The position numbers and the translations under genes were made by a program. This document shows positions 51,124 through 60,702 of a stretch of 64,000 nt of DNA, in pieces (position 1 is the stretch's first letter; each line of letters starts with the position of its first letter). Below the pieces are notes generated by a model, which had not been told where the DNA came from, did no database searches, and worked only from the letters and a program-made list of their open reading frames with translations. Origin of the DNA: Streptomyces cyaneogriseus subsp. noncyanogenus (GTDB lineage Bacteria; Actinomycetota; Actinomycetes; Streptomycetales; Streptomycetaceae); the NCBI RefSeq assembly GCF_000931445.1, contig NZ_CP010849.1, forward strand, positions 6,634,001 through 6,698,000, read 5' to 3'.

Positions 51124-52293
51124 ATGCGCTTCCGCCACCCCGACGGCTCCACCGTCCACCTCGCCTACTGCACCAACGTCCACCCCGCCGAGACCCTCGA
51201 CGGTGTCCTCGCCCAGCTCCGCGACCACTGCGAACCCGTCCGCCGCCGACTGGGCCGCGACCGGCTCGGCATCGGCCTGTGGCTGGCCAGGGACGCCGCC
51301 CGCGCCCTGGTCACCGACCCGTCGGCCCTGCGCGGGCTGCGCTGCGCACTCGACCGGCGCGGCCTGGAGGTCGTCACTCTCAACGGCTTCCCGTACGAAG
51401 GGTTCGGAGCGGAAGAGGTCAAGTACCGCGTGTACCAGCCGGACTGGGCCGACCCCGCACGCCTCGACCACACCACCGCCCTGGCCCGCCTCCTGGCCGG
51501 ACTGCTCCCCGACGACGTCACCGAGGGCAGCATCTCCACCCTGCCGCTCGCCTGGCGCACCGCCTACGACGGCACCCGCGCCGAGCGGGCCCGCGACGCC
51601 CTGCGCGGCCTCGCCGAACGCCTCGACGCTCTCGAGGAACTCACCGGCCGCTCCATCCGCGTCGGCCTGGAACCCGAACCCGGCTGCGTCGTCGAGACCA
51701 CCCGCGACGCCATCGCCCCGCTCACCGCGATCGCCCACGACCGTATCGGCGTCTGCGTCGACACCTGCCACCTCGCCACCTCCTTCGAAGACCCGCACAC
51801 CGCCCTGGACGCCCTCACCGGGGCCGGTGTCCCCGTCGTCAAATCCCAGCTCTCCGCCGCACTGCACGCCGAACACCCCCGTCTCCCCGAGGTCCGCGAG
51901 GCGCTCGCCGCCTTCGCCGAACCCCGCTTCCTGCACCAGACCCGCACCCTCACCCCCGCCGGGCTGCGCGGCACCGACGACCTCGACGAGGCCCTGAACG
52001 GCGGCGCCCTGCCCGACACCGGCCCCTGGCGCGCCCACTTCCACGTCCCGCTGCACGCGGCCCCCGCCGCGCCCCTCACCTCCACCCTCCCCGTCCTGAA
52101 GGCCGCGCTGACCCGCCTCGTCGGCGGCCCGCACCCGCTCACCCGCCACCTGGAGGTCGAGACCTACACCTGGCAGGCCCTCCCGCCCGAGCTGCGGCCC
52201 CGCGCCCGCGCCCAGCTCACCGACGGCATCGCCGCCGAGCTGACCCTCGCCCGCGACCTGCTGACCGACCTCGGCCTGAAGGAACTGCCATGA
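51124..52293 (+). CDS. eboE: Metabolite traffic protein EboE
   Basis: A 389-residue xylose-isomerase-like TIM barrel with the EboE signature: HLAYCTNVHPAETLDGVLAQL, VTLNGFPYEGFGAEEVKYRVY, PDWADPARLDHT, EGSISTLPLAWR, VGLEPEPGCVVETT, GVCVDTCHLATSFE and FHVPLH. In cyanobacteria the ebo genes are needed to deliver a scytonemin precursor to the periplasm. No signal peptide is visible. Its stop overlaps the phosphatase start (ATGA). Confidence 0.92.
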   Translation: MRFRHPDGSTVHLAYCTNVHPAETLDGVLAQLRDHCEPVRRRLGRDRLGIGLWLARDAARALVTDPSALRGLRCALDRRGLEVVTLNGFPYEGFGAEEVKYRVYQPDWADPARLDHTTALARLLAGLLPDDVTEGSISTLPLAWRTAYDGTRAERARDALRGLAERLDALEELTGRSIRVGLEPEPGCVVETTRDAIAPLTAIAHDRIGVCVDTCHLATSFEDPHTALDALTGAGVPVVKSQLSAALHAEHPRLPEVREALAAFAEPRFLHQTRTLTPAGLRGTDDLDEALNGGALPDTGPWRAHFHVPLHAAPAAPLTSTLPVLKAALTRLVGGPHPLTRHLEVETYTWQALPPELRPRARAQLTDGIAAELTLARDLLTDLGLKELP

Positions 52294-53678
52294 CCCGACC
52301 CGGCGGACCGACCCCGCTGCTCGTCCTGGACGTCGTCGGCCTCACCCCCCGCCTCCTCGACCACATGCCGCACCTGAAGAGCCTCGCCCGCTCCGGCTCC
52401 CACGCGCCCCTCGGCACCGTCCTGCCCGCCGTCACCTGCGCCGCCCAGTCCACCTTCCTCACCGGCACCCTCCCCTCCGAGCACGGCATCGTCGGCAACG
52501 GCTGGTACTTCCGCGAACTCGGCGACGTCCTGCTGTGGCGCCAGCACAACGGACTCGTCGCCGGTGACAAGCTCTGGGACGCCGCCCGCCGCGCCCACCC
52601 CGGCTACACCGTCGCCAACATCTGCTGGTGGTACGCCATGGGCGCCGACACCGACATCACCGTCACCCCCCGCCCCGTCTACTACGCCGACGGCCGCAAG
52701 GAACCCGACTGCTACACCAGGCCCCCGGCCCTGCACGACGAACTCACCGACACGCTCGGCACCTTCCCGCTCTTCCACTTCTGGGGCCCCGGCGCGGACC
52801 TGACCTCCAGCCGGTGGATCATCGACGCTACCCGGCACATCCTGCGCACCCGCCGCCCCGACCTGGCCCTGTGCTACCTCCCTCACCTCGACTACGACCT
52901 GCAGCGCTTCGGCCCCGACGACCCGCGCTCCCGGCAAGCCGCCGCCGACCTGGACGCGGCGATGGCACCCCTCCTGGACGACGCCCGCGCCGAGGGCCGC
53001 ACCGTCGTCGCCCTGTCCGAGTACGGCATCACCCGCGTGAACCGGTCCGTCGACATCAACCGCGCCCTGCGCCGCGCCGGACTGCTGGAGGTGCACACAC
53101 AGGACGGCATGGAGTACCTCGACCCGATGGCCTCCCGCGCCTTCGCGGTCGCCGACCACCAGATCGCCCACGTCTACGTCCGCCGCCCCGAGGACCTGGA
53201 CGCCGCCCGGACCGCCCTGGAGGGCCTGCCCGGCATCGACCAACTCCTCGACGACGAGGGCAAGAAGACCCACCACCTCGACCATCCCCGCGCCGGCGAC
53301 CTCGTCGCCGTCGCCGAGCCGGACGCCTGGTTCACGTACTACTACTGGCTCGACGACGCCCGCGCGCCCGACTTCGCGCGGCTCGTCGAGATCCACCGCA
53401 AACCCGGCTACGACCCGGTCGAGCTGTTCATGGACCCCCTCGACCCCTACGTCAAGGTCAAGGCGGCCACCGCCCTGGCCCGCAAGAAGCTCGGCATGCG
53501 CTACCGCATGGCGGTCGTGCCCCTGGACGCCTCACCTATTCGCGGCAGCCACGGCCGCCTCCCCGCGAGCGACGACGACGGTCCGCTTCTCATCTGCTCC
53601 ACCCCCCGCGCTGTCGGCGACCGCGTCGCGGCCACCGACGTCAAGCAACTCCTGCTCCACCTCGCCGGACTCGGCTGA
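52290..53678 (+). CDS. eboF: Alkaline phosphatase/nucleotide pyrophosphatase-family protein, EboF-like
   Basis: A 462-residue phosphodiesterase/pyrophosphatase-fold enzyme. It shows LLVLDVVGLTPRLLDHMPHLK (first metal Asp), the nucleophile region TCAAQSTFLTG (Thr/Ser), YLPHLDYDLQRFG and ALSEYGITRVNRSVDINRALR. The last, with DHQIAHVYV, completes the two-metal site. The family hydrolyses phosphodiester or pyrophosphate bonds, for example nucleotide-sugars or prenyl-linked phosphates. It is the last gene of the overlapping series; a hairpin follows 50 bases on. Start ATG 52290 overlaps the EboE stop. Confidence 0.88.
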   Translation: MTRPGGPTPLLVLDVVGLTPRLLDHMPHLKSLARSGSHAPLGTVLPAVTCAAQSTFLTGTLPSEHGIVGNGWYFRELGDVLLWRQHNGLVAGDKLWDAARRAHPGYTVANICWWYAMGADTDITVTPRPVYYADGRKEPDCYTRPPALHDELTDTLGTFPLFHFWGPGADLTSSRWIIDATRHILRTRRPDLALCYLPHLDYDLQRFGPDDPRSRQAAADLDAAMAPLLDDARAEGRTVVALSEYGITRVNRSVDINRALRRAGLLEVHTQDGMEYLDPMASRAFAVADHQIAHVYVRRPEDLDAARTALEGLPGIDQLLDDEGKKTHHLDHPRAGDLVAVAEPDAWFTYYYWLDDARAPDFARLVEIHRKPGYDPVELFMDPLDPYVKVKAATALARKKLGMRYRMAVVPLDASPIRGSHGRLPASDDDGPLLICSTPRAVGDRVAATDVKQLLLHLAGLG

Positions 53679-53728
53679 CGCACCACCGAGATCCAGCTAC
53701 CGAGAGTGAAACACACGCCACTGACAAC

Positions 53729-53757
53729 GGCCTGCCCCGGCGGCACCGGGGCGGGCC
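53729..53757 (+). terminator. Hairpin between the ebo-type operon and the Tat-exported TIM-barrel gene
   Basis: GGCCTGCCCCGG pairs with CCGGGGCGGGCC (one T-G wobble) across a five-base CGGCA loop. It lies 22 bases before the next start, so it can be a partial terminator that reduces expression of the last gene. Confidence 0.75.
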
Positions 53758-53779
53758 ACGACCGAGAGAGCAGGCACCC

Positions 53780-54970
53780 GTGACCCTGTTTCGCGACACC
53801 TCGCCCACCGAAGGCACCCCCGCCGCCGACGGCCCCGACGAGGCCCTGCGCCGGCGGCTGGGCATCGGCCGCCGCCGCTTCCTGAGCACCTGCACCGCCG
53901 CCGCGACCGCCGCGATCGCCGCACCGGTCTTCGGCGCCCCTCCGGCCCTGGCGGCGCAGGAGCACGGCAGAGGCCACGACCGGGGCGGCGACATCCTGGT
54001 CCCGGCCCACCGGCGCGGCATCATCCTCTACACCGTCCGCGACGCCACCGGCCGCGACCCCCTCGCCACCGACCTGCCCTCGGGCTTCCGCGAGGTCTTC
54101 CGGGAACTGGCGCGGTACGGTTACCGGCAGGTGGAGTTCGCCGGGTACCGCCAGCACGCCAACGCGCCCGGCGGAGCCGACCTGGAGTCCGTGCAGGGGG
54201 CCCGCCTGCTGCGCCGCTGGCTCGACGAGTACGGCCTCAGGGCCCAGGGCAACCACGGCTTCATCCCGCCCTCCTGGCCGCTGACCACGGCCGACCTGGA
54301 CACCTTCAAGAAGCACCTGGAGATCGCCAACATCCTCGGCATGGACCACATGGGCACCGGTGGCGACCCCACCGGAAGCTCCTACCGCGCCGACTGGGAC
54401 GTGGCCGCCGACAAGTGGAACGCCCTCGGGGAGATCGCCCGGCGGGAGGGCATCAAGCTCTACACCCACAACCACGACGCGGCCTACGGCTTCCTGCTCG
54501 ACGGCGGCCCGCTCGACGGCCAGGGCCGCCCCACGCGCAGCTCCGGCATCCGGAAGCTGGAGTACTTCCTCGAGGTCACCGACCCCAGGCTCGTCTGGCT
54601 CGAAATGGACATCTTCTGGGCGCACGTCGCCCAGTACAAGTTCCACACCTACACGGCCCACGACGGCTCCACCCACGAGAACGTCTTCGACCCGGCCGGA
54701 CTCGTCGCCCGCCACAACAAGCGCTACCCGCTGTTCCACGCCAAGGACGGCGTCGTCAGCACGACCAACGGCATGGGCTACGAGATGGTGCCCTTCGGAA
54801 CCGGCGTCATCGACTACACGACGTTCTTCTCGCGGATCGGCCACCGCAGTTACCACAACCCGATGGTCGAGGACGACAACGCCCCGAGCTCCACCGAGCC
54901 CGGGCGGTCGCTGCGCTACGCGAAGATCAGCTACGACAACCTCGCGGCCCTGCGCGGGCGCCGCCGCTGA
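53780..54970 (+). CDS. Tat-exported sugar phosphate isomerase/epimerase-like TIM-barrel protein
   Basis: A 396-residue protein with a twin-arginine signal (GIGRRRFLSTCTAAATAAIA to ALA-AQ, ~27-60) and a xylose-isomerase-like barrel (~75-390): GIILYTVRDAT, LARYGYRQVEFAGYR, GMDHMGTGGDPTGSSY, KLYTHNHDAAYGF, WLEMDIFWAH and PLFHAKDGV. Export in a folded state suggests a metal-containing enzyme acting outside the membrane on a sugar or cyclitol. GTG 53780 is the only start that keeps the Tat signal. It follows the ebo-type genes on the same strand beyond a hairpin and could handle their exported product (inference). Confidence 0.85.
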   Translation: MTLFRDTSPTEGTPAADGPDEALRRRLGIGRRRFLSTCTAAATAAIAAPVFGAPPALAAQEHGRGHDRGGDILVPAHRRGIILYTVRDATGRDPLATDLPSGFREVFRELARYGYRQVEFAGYRQHANAPGGADLESVQGARLLRRWLDEYGLRAQGNHGFIPPSWPLTTADLDTFKKHLEIANILGMDHMGTGGDPTGSSYRADWDVAADKWNALGEIARREGIKLYTHNHDAAYGFLLDGGPLDGQGRPTRSSGIRKLEYFLEVTDPRLVWLEMDIFWAHVAQYKFHTYTAHDGSTHENVFDPAGLVARHNKRYPLFHAKDGVVSTTNGMGYEMVPFGTGVIDYTTFFSRIGHRSYHNPMVEDDNAPSSTEPGRSLRYAKISYDNLAALRGRRR

Positions 54971-54987
54971 CGCCCCCGCGCCCGGCA

Positions 54988-55013
54988 GCCGGGCGGGGCA
55001 CCGCCCGCCCGGC
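54988..55013. terminator. Bidirectional hairpin between the TIM-barrel and ABC-F genes
   Basis: GCCGGGCGGG and CCCGCCCGGC form a perfect 10-bp stem with a six-base loop, midway between convergent stop codons (54970 and 55046). Confidence 0.75.
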
Positions 55014-55045
55014 CCTCGGCCCCCGGCCCCCGGCGACCGGCGCCG

Positions 55046-56739
55046 TCACGGGCCCCCGGCCGGTGTACCGCCTCGCAGTTCCAGCCGGGAGCCGGTGAAC
55101 CGCGCCCGCATCCGGCGGTCGTGGGTGACCAGCACCAGCGCGCCCGTGTAGGCGTCCAGCGCCGCCTCCAGCTCCTCCACGAGGGCGGGGGAGAGGTGGT
55201 TGGTCGGCTCGTCCAGCAACAACAGGTCGACGGGGTCGCCGACCAGCCGGGCCAGTTCGATCCGGCGCCGCTGCCCGTACGACAGTTCCCCCACGCGCAG
55301 CCGCAGCGCCTCGGGCTCGAACAGGCCGAGCGAGAGCAGCCGGTCGGCGTACTCCTCCGGCGCACCGGGGCGGCCGTGGGCGAACGCCTCCAGGACCGTC
55401 ATCCCCGGTGGCCACGGTGTCTCCTCCTGCCGCAGATGCCCCACCCGGCCGGGCACGCTCACCGCCCCGGCGTCCGGCCGCAGCTCTCCGGCCAGGACCC
55501 GCAGCAGCGTGGTCTTGCCCGCGCCGTTGGGCCCGGTGACCAGCAACCGCTCGCCCGCTTCGAGCCGCAGCCCGGGCATCTCCAGACGGTCGCGCACCAC
55601 CACGCCGTCGAGCCGCGCGGCCGGCGCCTCGCCGAGCCGCCCCGTGGTGGCGATCCGGGGGTGAGGCGCAGCGGTTCGGGCGGGGGCGCCACGGGACGGG
55701 CGGACAGCCGCTCGACGCGCTCCTTCGCCATGCGGATACGGCTCATCGCGCCGTGCGCGCGCCCCCGCGCGCGGAACGCGCCGTGGCCGAAAGAGGCTCT
55801 CGGCATCTTGCGGGGGATGCCGTCGAGGCGGACCACGCCCGACTCGGCCAGCCGGCGGCTGCGCGCCAGCTCCGCCCGCCACTCGTCGTACCGCTGCTGC
55901 CGCCGCCGTCGCTGCGCGGCCTTGGCGGTCAGGTACCCGCCGTAGCCGTTGCCGTGGCGGGCGACCCGGCCGCCGTCGACCTCCAGGACCGTGTTGGTGA
56001 TCCGCTCCAGGAACACCCGGTCGTGGGTGACCGCCACGACCGTGCCGCGGTGGGCCCGCAGACGGTCCTCCAGCCAGGCCACCGCGCGGTCGTCGAGGTC
56101 GTTGGTCGGCTCGTCGAGCAGCAGCAGTTCCGGCTGGGAGGCCAGCGTCGCCGCCAGTGCCAGCCGCGACCGTTCACCGCCGGAGAGCGACCCCAGCCGC
56201 CGGTTCCTGGCCAGCCCGGGCAGACCGAGCGCGTGCAGCGCGGCGTCCACGCGGGCGTCAGCGCCGTACCCGGCGCGGGCCTCGTACCGCTCGGTCAGCA
56301 GCGCGTACGTGGCGAGGGCGCCCTCCAGCTCCGCGCCCGCGGGGGCCTCGGCCAAGGCGGCCTCGGCCCTGTGCAGACCGGCCTCCAGCGCGCGCAGTTC
56401 CGCCAGCGCCAGGTCGATGGCGTCCTGGACGGTGGCCTCGGCGGGCAGGCCGATCGTCTGGGGAAGGTATCCGGTCCCGCCGGGTGCGGCCACCGTCACC
56501 TCACCCGCGTCGGGCCGCTCCACTCCGGCGAGGAGACGGAGCAGGGTGGACTTGCCGGCCCCGTTGTCACCGACGACGCCCGCCTTCTCACCGGGCGTCA
56601 GGCTGAAGGAGACCCGGTCCAGCACGGCGCGGTCGCCGTACTTCCGGGTGACGGAGTGCAAGGAGAGCTGTGCGGAAGGGGAGGAAGAAGGCGAGGAAGA
56701 GCGCGGGGAGGGGGAGGGGGAAGGGTGTGCTGCGCGCAT
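55046..56739 (-). pseudogene. ABC-F family ATPase with a one-base frameshift
   Basis: A gene for a duplicated ATP-binding protein of the ABC-F class (ribosome-associated, antibiotic-resistance or translation factors). The first half (ATG 56739) shows Walker A GDNGAGKST, signature LSGGERSR and Walker B LLLLDEPTNDLDD; the linker is arginine-rich. In the CCCCC run at 55661-55657 (minus strand) the frame breaks: PPPEPLRLTP would continue naturally as RIATTGRLGEAPAARLDG only if one more C were present. The second half, in that other frame, has Walker A GPNGAGKTT, signature LSYGQRRR and LLLLDEPTNHLSP and ends at 55046. Everything else is intact. The lesion may be a homopolymer sequencing error rather than true inactivation. 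Confidence 0.85.
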
Positions 56740-56970
56740 GCGAAAGCCCCTGTTCTCGGCCGAGGCCGGCAGAACGGACGGGTGAGCACGAGAGAGCGCT
56801 ACGACGGCGGAGCGGTGCTCGACGCGGTCGCGCTCGGGGCGATCACAGAGTTCCCATGGACACGAACGTACCCGCGCCCGGGGCCCCGGGCCACTCGTTT
56901 TCCGCCGCCCGCCGCCGGAAGCGGCACCCCCGCCGCCCGAACCGGCGCCCCCGCGCGGGCCTGCACACGG

Positions 56971-57011
56971 CGGCGGCCCTCCCCGCGACACCGTCGCGTG
57001 AAGGGCCGCCG
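56971..57011. terminator. Cruciform terminator downstream of the oxalate operon
   Basis: CGGCGGCCCT pairs with AGGGCCGCCG; inside it CGCGAC pairs with GTCGCG around an ACC loop. It starts 28 bases beyond the stop of the leftward OFA gene. The remainder of 56740-57038 (299 bases) holds the ABC-F leader and nothing else recognisable. Confidence 0.75.
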
Positions 57012-57038
57012 TACCTTTCCCCCGTACCGTCGTCGCCG

Positions 57039-58430
57039 TTACGCCGGCTCCTCGCCCAGGGGCCGCGGGTTGGGCACGACACGCCGGGGCCCGGGCCGGC
57101 CCGGCGCCTTCAGGAAGAGCGCCAGTACGGCGGAGGCCAGTCCGATGCTCCCCGCCAGGACGAACGCGCCCTCGTAGTCCCAGGCGCCGACGACGACCGC
57201 GCCCATGCCGGAGCCGACGAGTCCGGAGATCAGCTTCGAGCTGTAGACCATGCCGTAGTTGGTGGCGTTGTTGTTCTCACCGAAGTAGTCCGCCGTCATG
57301 GCCGCGAAGAGCGGGAAGATCGCCCCGCCGCCGAAACCGGAGACCATGGAGCACAGCAGGAAGAACGGCATGACGCCCATCCGGCCGGAGACCAGCACGC
57401 CGAACTGGGCGGCGCCCAGCACCAGGCACACGATGACGAGCGTGTTGCGACGGCCGCAGCGGTCGGAGATCCAGCCGATCACCCCCCGCCCGGTGCCGTT
57501 GACGATGGCCTTCAGGGACATCGCGGTGGCCACGATCCCGCCCGCGAAGCCCATGTCCTTGCCGAACGGCACCTGGAAGGCGATGCCGAAGATGTTGATG
57601 CCGGCCGTGCACAGCAGGCAGAACCACATCAACCACAGGACGGGGGTGCGGGCGGCTTCCTTGGGGGTGTACTGCTTGACCGCCGGCGGGTTCTTCTCCA
57701 GCGCCCGGCGGATCTTCGGGTCGTCGGTCTGCCGGAGCGGGTCGACCTGCGCGGGCCACCAGTTCTTCGGCGGGTCCCGGAAGAACCAGCCGGCCCCCGC
57801 CACGACCAGGCACAGCCCGACACCGGCCGAGACCAGCACCGCGTGGTAGTTGTTCAGGTCCATGTACGAGGTGAACAGGAACACGAACGGCACGGAACCG
57901 TAGGCGAAACCGCCGTTGACGAAGCCCGTCTTGCCGCCCTTGCGTTCGGGATACCACTTGCCGACCATGTTCACGCAGGTCGCGTAGGCCAGGCCGGCCC
58001 CGATACCGCTGCACATGCCGAAGCCGAGGTAGGCGACGGCGACATGCGGCGCGTACGCCAGCGACACGTAGCCCAGCAGGGTCCCCACCGCGCCGAGCAG
58101 CATCGCCGAGCGGGCCGGCAGCCGGCCGCTCTCCCGTAACTGCCCGGCCGGGAAGGCGACGGCGGCCTGGAAGAACACCCAGACGCCCATCAGCCAGAAG
58201 ATGTGTCCGCTGCTCCACAGGTGGGCCTCGTGGAGCGTGTCCTCCGCCGATGTGAACGCGTACTCGGCGGAGCTGATGCCCATCATGCCGATCCACGGCA
58301 GGATGACCATCCATTTGCGTGGCCGGCCCATGATGTCGATGTCGGACTCGCCGATCCGGTACACGCGGCCGTTGCGGTCCGTCACCTCACGGAAAGGGAC
58401 GGACGTCTTCGAGAAGTCGGTCGTTGTCAC
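57039..58430 (-). CDS. OFA-family MFS transporter of the oxalate operon
   Basis: A 463-residue MFS transporter, last gene of the oxalate operon. The helices GAGLAYATCVNMVGKWYPERKGGKTGFVNGG and the central loop with DPPKNWWP are characteristic of actinobacterial OFA carriers; the N-terminal ~45 residues (FREVTDRNGRVYRIGESDIDIMG) form a cytoplasmic head. GTG 58430 is chosen as start; AAGGGG lies 11 bases upstream. Its likely substrates are oxalate, formate or a similar dicarboxylate. Unlike the OFA protein at 29.6 kb it has no overlapping small-subunit gene. Confidence 0.87.
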   Translation of the reverse strand: MTTTDFSKTSVPFREVTDRNGRVYRIGESDIDIMGRPRKWMVILPWIGMMGISSAEYAFTSAEDTLHEAHLWSSGHIFWLMGVWVFFQAAVAFPAGQLRESGRLPARSAMLLGAVGTLLGYVSLAYAPHVAVAYLGFGMCSGIGAGLAYATCVNMVGKWYPERKGGKTGFVNGGFAYGSVPFVFLFTSYMDLNNYHAVLVSAGVGLCLVVAGAGWFFRDPPKNWWPAQVDPLRQTDDPKIRRALEKNPPAVKQYTPKEAARTPVLWLMWFCLLCTAGINIFGIAFQVPFGKDMGFAGGIVATAMSLKAIVNGTGRGVIGWISDRCGRRNTLVIVCLVLGAAQFGVLVSGRMGVMPFFLLCSMVSGFGGGAIFPLFAAMTADYFGENNNATNYGMVYSSKLISGLVGSGMGAVVVGAWDYEGAFVLAGSIGLASAVLALFLKAPGRPGPRRVVPNPRPLGEEPA

Positions 58431-58553
58431 GTGGCTCAGCACCCCTTGCGTCGAAAGATCTGGCCAGCGCCCCCTGCCCACATGCCTTTCGTGCGCGTAC
58501 GGGTCCTGGGGCCGGCCGACGCGCACCGCCGGCCGGTCCCGTGCCCCCTCACC

Positions 58554-60701
58554 TCATGAACCGCCCCCCAGCAGCCCGGCCGCCCGCGCCCAGCGGTACT
58601 TCGCGCCGAGCACGGCCACCGGCATCTCCGTCGTGTACGGGTACGCCACGACCCCCCGCTCGAACAGGTACCGGCCGGCCTCCTCCACCTCGACGTCGCC
58701 CGCGAGGGAGGCCACCACCGGCTTCTCGACGCCGCGCGCCCGGAACTCCTCCACCACGCGCGCGGTGAGCTCGGCGAACACCATGGGGGGAGTGACGATG
58801 GTGTGCCAGTAGCCGAGGACCAGCGCGTGGATCCGCGGATCCTCCAGTCCCAGCCGGATCGTCGCCTCGTACGTCGACGGCGGCTCGCCCCCGGTGATGT
58901 CCACCGGGTTGCCCGCCGCCCCGAACGGCGGGATGAACGCGCGGAAGGCGGTGTCGAGGTCGGGCGGGATCTCCATCAGCGACAGGCCGTTGTCGGTCAC
59001 CGCGTCCGACAGCAGCACCCCGCTGCCGCCGGCCCCGGTGATGATGACGACGTTGTCACCCTTGGGCGTGGGAAGCACCGGCAACGCGCGCGCGTACTCC
59101 AGCATCTCCTTCAGCCCGGGCGCCCGGATGACCCCGGCCTGCTTCAGGATGTCGTCGTAGACGGCGTCGTCCCCGGCGAGCGCCCCGGTGTGGGAACCGG
59201 CGGCCCGCGCGCCCGCGGCGGTCCGCCCCGCCTTGAGGACCACGACGGGCTTCTTCGGGACGGTCGCCCGCGCGGCCTCGACGAAGGCGCGCCCGTCCTT
59301 GAGGTCCTCCAGGTGCATCGCGATGCACTCGGTGTGCGGGTCCTCGCAGAACCACGTCAGCAGGTCGTCCTCGTCCACGTCCGCCTTGTTGCCGAGTCCC
59401 ACGATCGCCGACACGCCCGTCTTCGTGCTGCGGGCGAACCCCAGGACGGCCATGCCGATGCCGCCGGACTGGGAAGTCAGCGCCACGCCTCCCTTGACGT
59501 CGTAGGGCGTGCAGAACGTGGCGCACAGGTCCTGCCAGGTCGAGTAGTAGCCGTAGATGTTCGGGCCCAGCAGCCGGACGCCGTGCCGCTCGGCGATCGC
59601 CACGATCTCCGCCTGGAGCGCGTGCTCGCCGGTCTCCGCGAACCCCGACGGGATCAGCACGGCGTTGGGGATCTTCTTGCGGCCCACCTCCTCCAGCGCC
59701 GCGGCCACGAAACGCGCGGGAATCGCGAAGACCGCGACGTCCACCTCGCCGGGGACGTCGGTGACACTCCTGTACGCCTTGCGGCCCAGGATGTCGTCGG
59801 CCTTGGGGTTCACCGGATGGATCTCCCCGGGGAAGCCCCCGTCGACGAGGTTGCGCATCACCGAGTTGCCGATCTTGCCGGGTTCCCCGGAGGCGCCGAT
59901 CACCGCCACCGACGACGGCCGCATCAGACGGCGCATCGAGGTGAGGATCTCCGCACGCGTGTACGACCTGCGCACCGGCGGCAGCGACTCGGCCAGGATC
60001 ACGCGGACGTCGGCCGCCACCGCCCCCCGAGCGGTCGCGATCACCGGGTTGAGGTCCACCTCGGCGATCTCGGGAAAGTCCGCGACCAGTTCGGACACCC
60101 GGCGGATCTGCTCGGCCACCGCCCGCCGGTCCACGGCCGGCCGCCCGCGCACCCCGTCCAGGACCTGGGCCGACCGGATCGAGTCCAGCATCGACAGCGC
60201 CTCGTCCGCGTCCACCGGCGCGAGCCGGAACGTGACGTCCCTGAGCACCTCGACGAGCACGCCGCCGAGCCCGAACGCCGCCACCTTCCCGAACGTCGGA
60301 TCCGTCACCGCGCCGACGATGACCTCCTGCCCCGGCGGCAGCAGTTCCTGCACCTGCACACCGTGGATGCGCGCCCCGGGCGCGTACGCGCGCGCGTTGT
60401 CCACGATCCGGCGGAACGCCGCCCGCACCCGCGCCGCGCCCTCCACCCCGACGACCACGCCGCCGGCATCGGACTTGTGCAGGATGTCCGGAGAGACGAT
60501 CTTCAGTACCACGGGCCCGCCGAAGCGCGCCGCGCACGCCACCGCCTCCTCGACGTCCCGCGCGAGTTCCTCCCCGGGCACGGCGATCCCGTACGCCTCG
60601 GCGACCAGCTTGCCCTCGGGCGCGGTGAGCGCGGTGCGGCCCTCGGCCCGCACGGAGTCGAGCAGCGCACGGACCCTGAGCCTCCGGTCCTCGGCCCTCA
60701 T
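58554..60701 (-). CDS. Fused NDP-forming acyl-CoA synthetase (acetate-CoA ligase family)
   Basis: A 715-residue ligase with the β (ATP-grasp) part first (~1-235; GGPVVLKIVSPDILHKSDAGGV, FGKVAAFGLGGVLVEVLRD, PVDADEALSML) and then the α part: CoA-binding Rossmann (~250-345; SVAVIGASGEPGKIGNSVMRN) and two succinyl-CoA-synthetase-like domains (GGIGMAVLGFARSTKTGVSAI, AAGSHTGALAGDDAVYDDI with a probable phospho-His). It forms acyl-CoA from an acid, CoA and ATP with ADP released. In this operon it may activate oxalate or formate or recover energy from an acyl-CoA; this is inference. ATG 60701 follows the frc stop after one base. Confidence 0.85.
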   Translation of the reverse strand: MRAEDRRLRVRALLDSVRAEGRTALTAPEGKLVAEAYGIAVPGEELARDVEEAVACAARFGGPVVLKIVSPDILHKSDAGGVVVGVEGAARVRAAFRRIVDNARAYAPGARIHGVQVQELLPPGQEVIVGAVTDPTFGKVAAFGLGGVLVEVLRDVTFRLAPVDADEALSMLDSIRSAQVLDGVRGRPAVDRRAVAEQIRRVSELVADFPEIAEVDLNPVIATARGAVAADVRVILAESLPPVRRSYTRAEILTSMRRLMRPSSVAVIGASGEPGKIGNSVMRNLVDGGFPGEIHPVNPKADDILGRKAYRSVTDVPGEVDVAVFAIPARFVAAALEEVGRKKIPNAVLIPSGFAETGEHALQAEIVAIAERHGVRLLGPNIYGYYSTWQDLCATFCTPYDVKGGVALTSQSGGIGMAVLGFARSTKTGVSAIVGLGNKADVDEDDLLTWFCEDPHTECIAMHLEDLKDGRAFVEAARATVPKKPVVVLKAGRTAAGARAAGSHTGALAGDDAVYDDILKQAGVIRAPGLKEMLEYARALPVLPTPKGDNVVIITGAGGSGVLLSDAVTDNGLSLMEIPPDLDTAFRAFIPPFGAAGNPVDITGGEPPSTYEATIRLGLEDPRIHALVLGYWHTIVTPPMVFAELTARVVEEFRARGVEKPVVASLAGDVEVEEAGRYLFERGVVAYPYTTEMPVAVLGAKYRWARAAGLLGGGS

Positions 60702-60702
60702 G

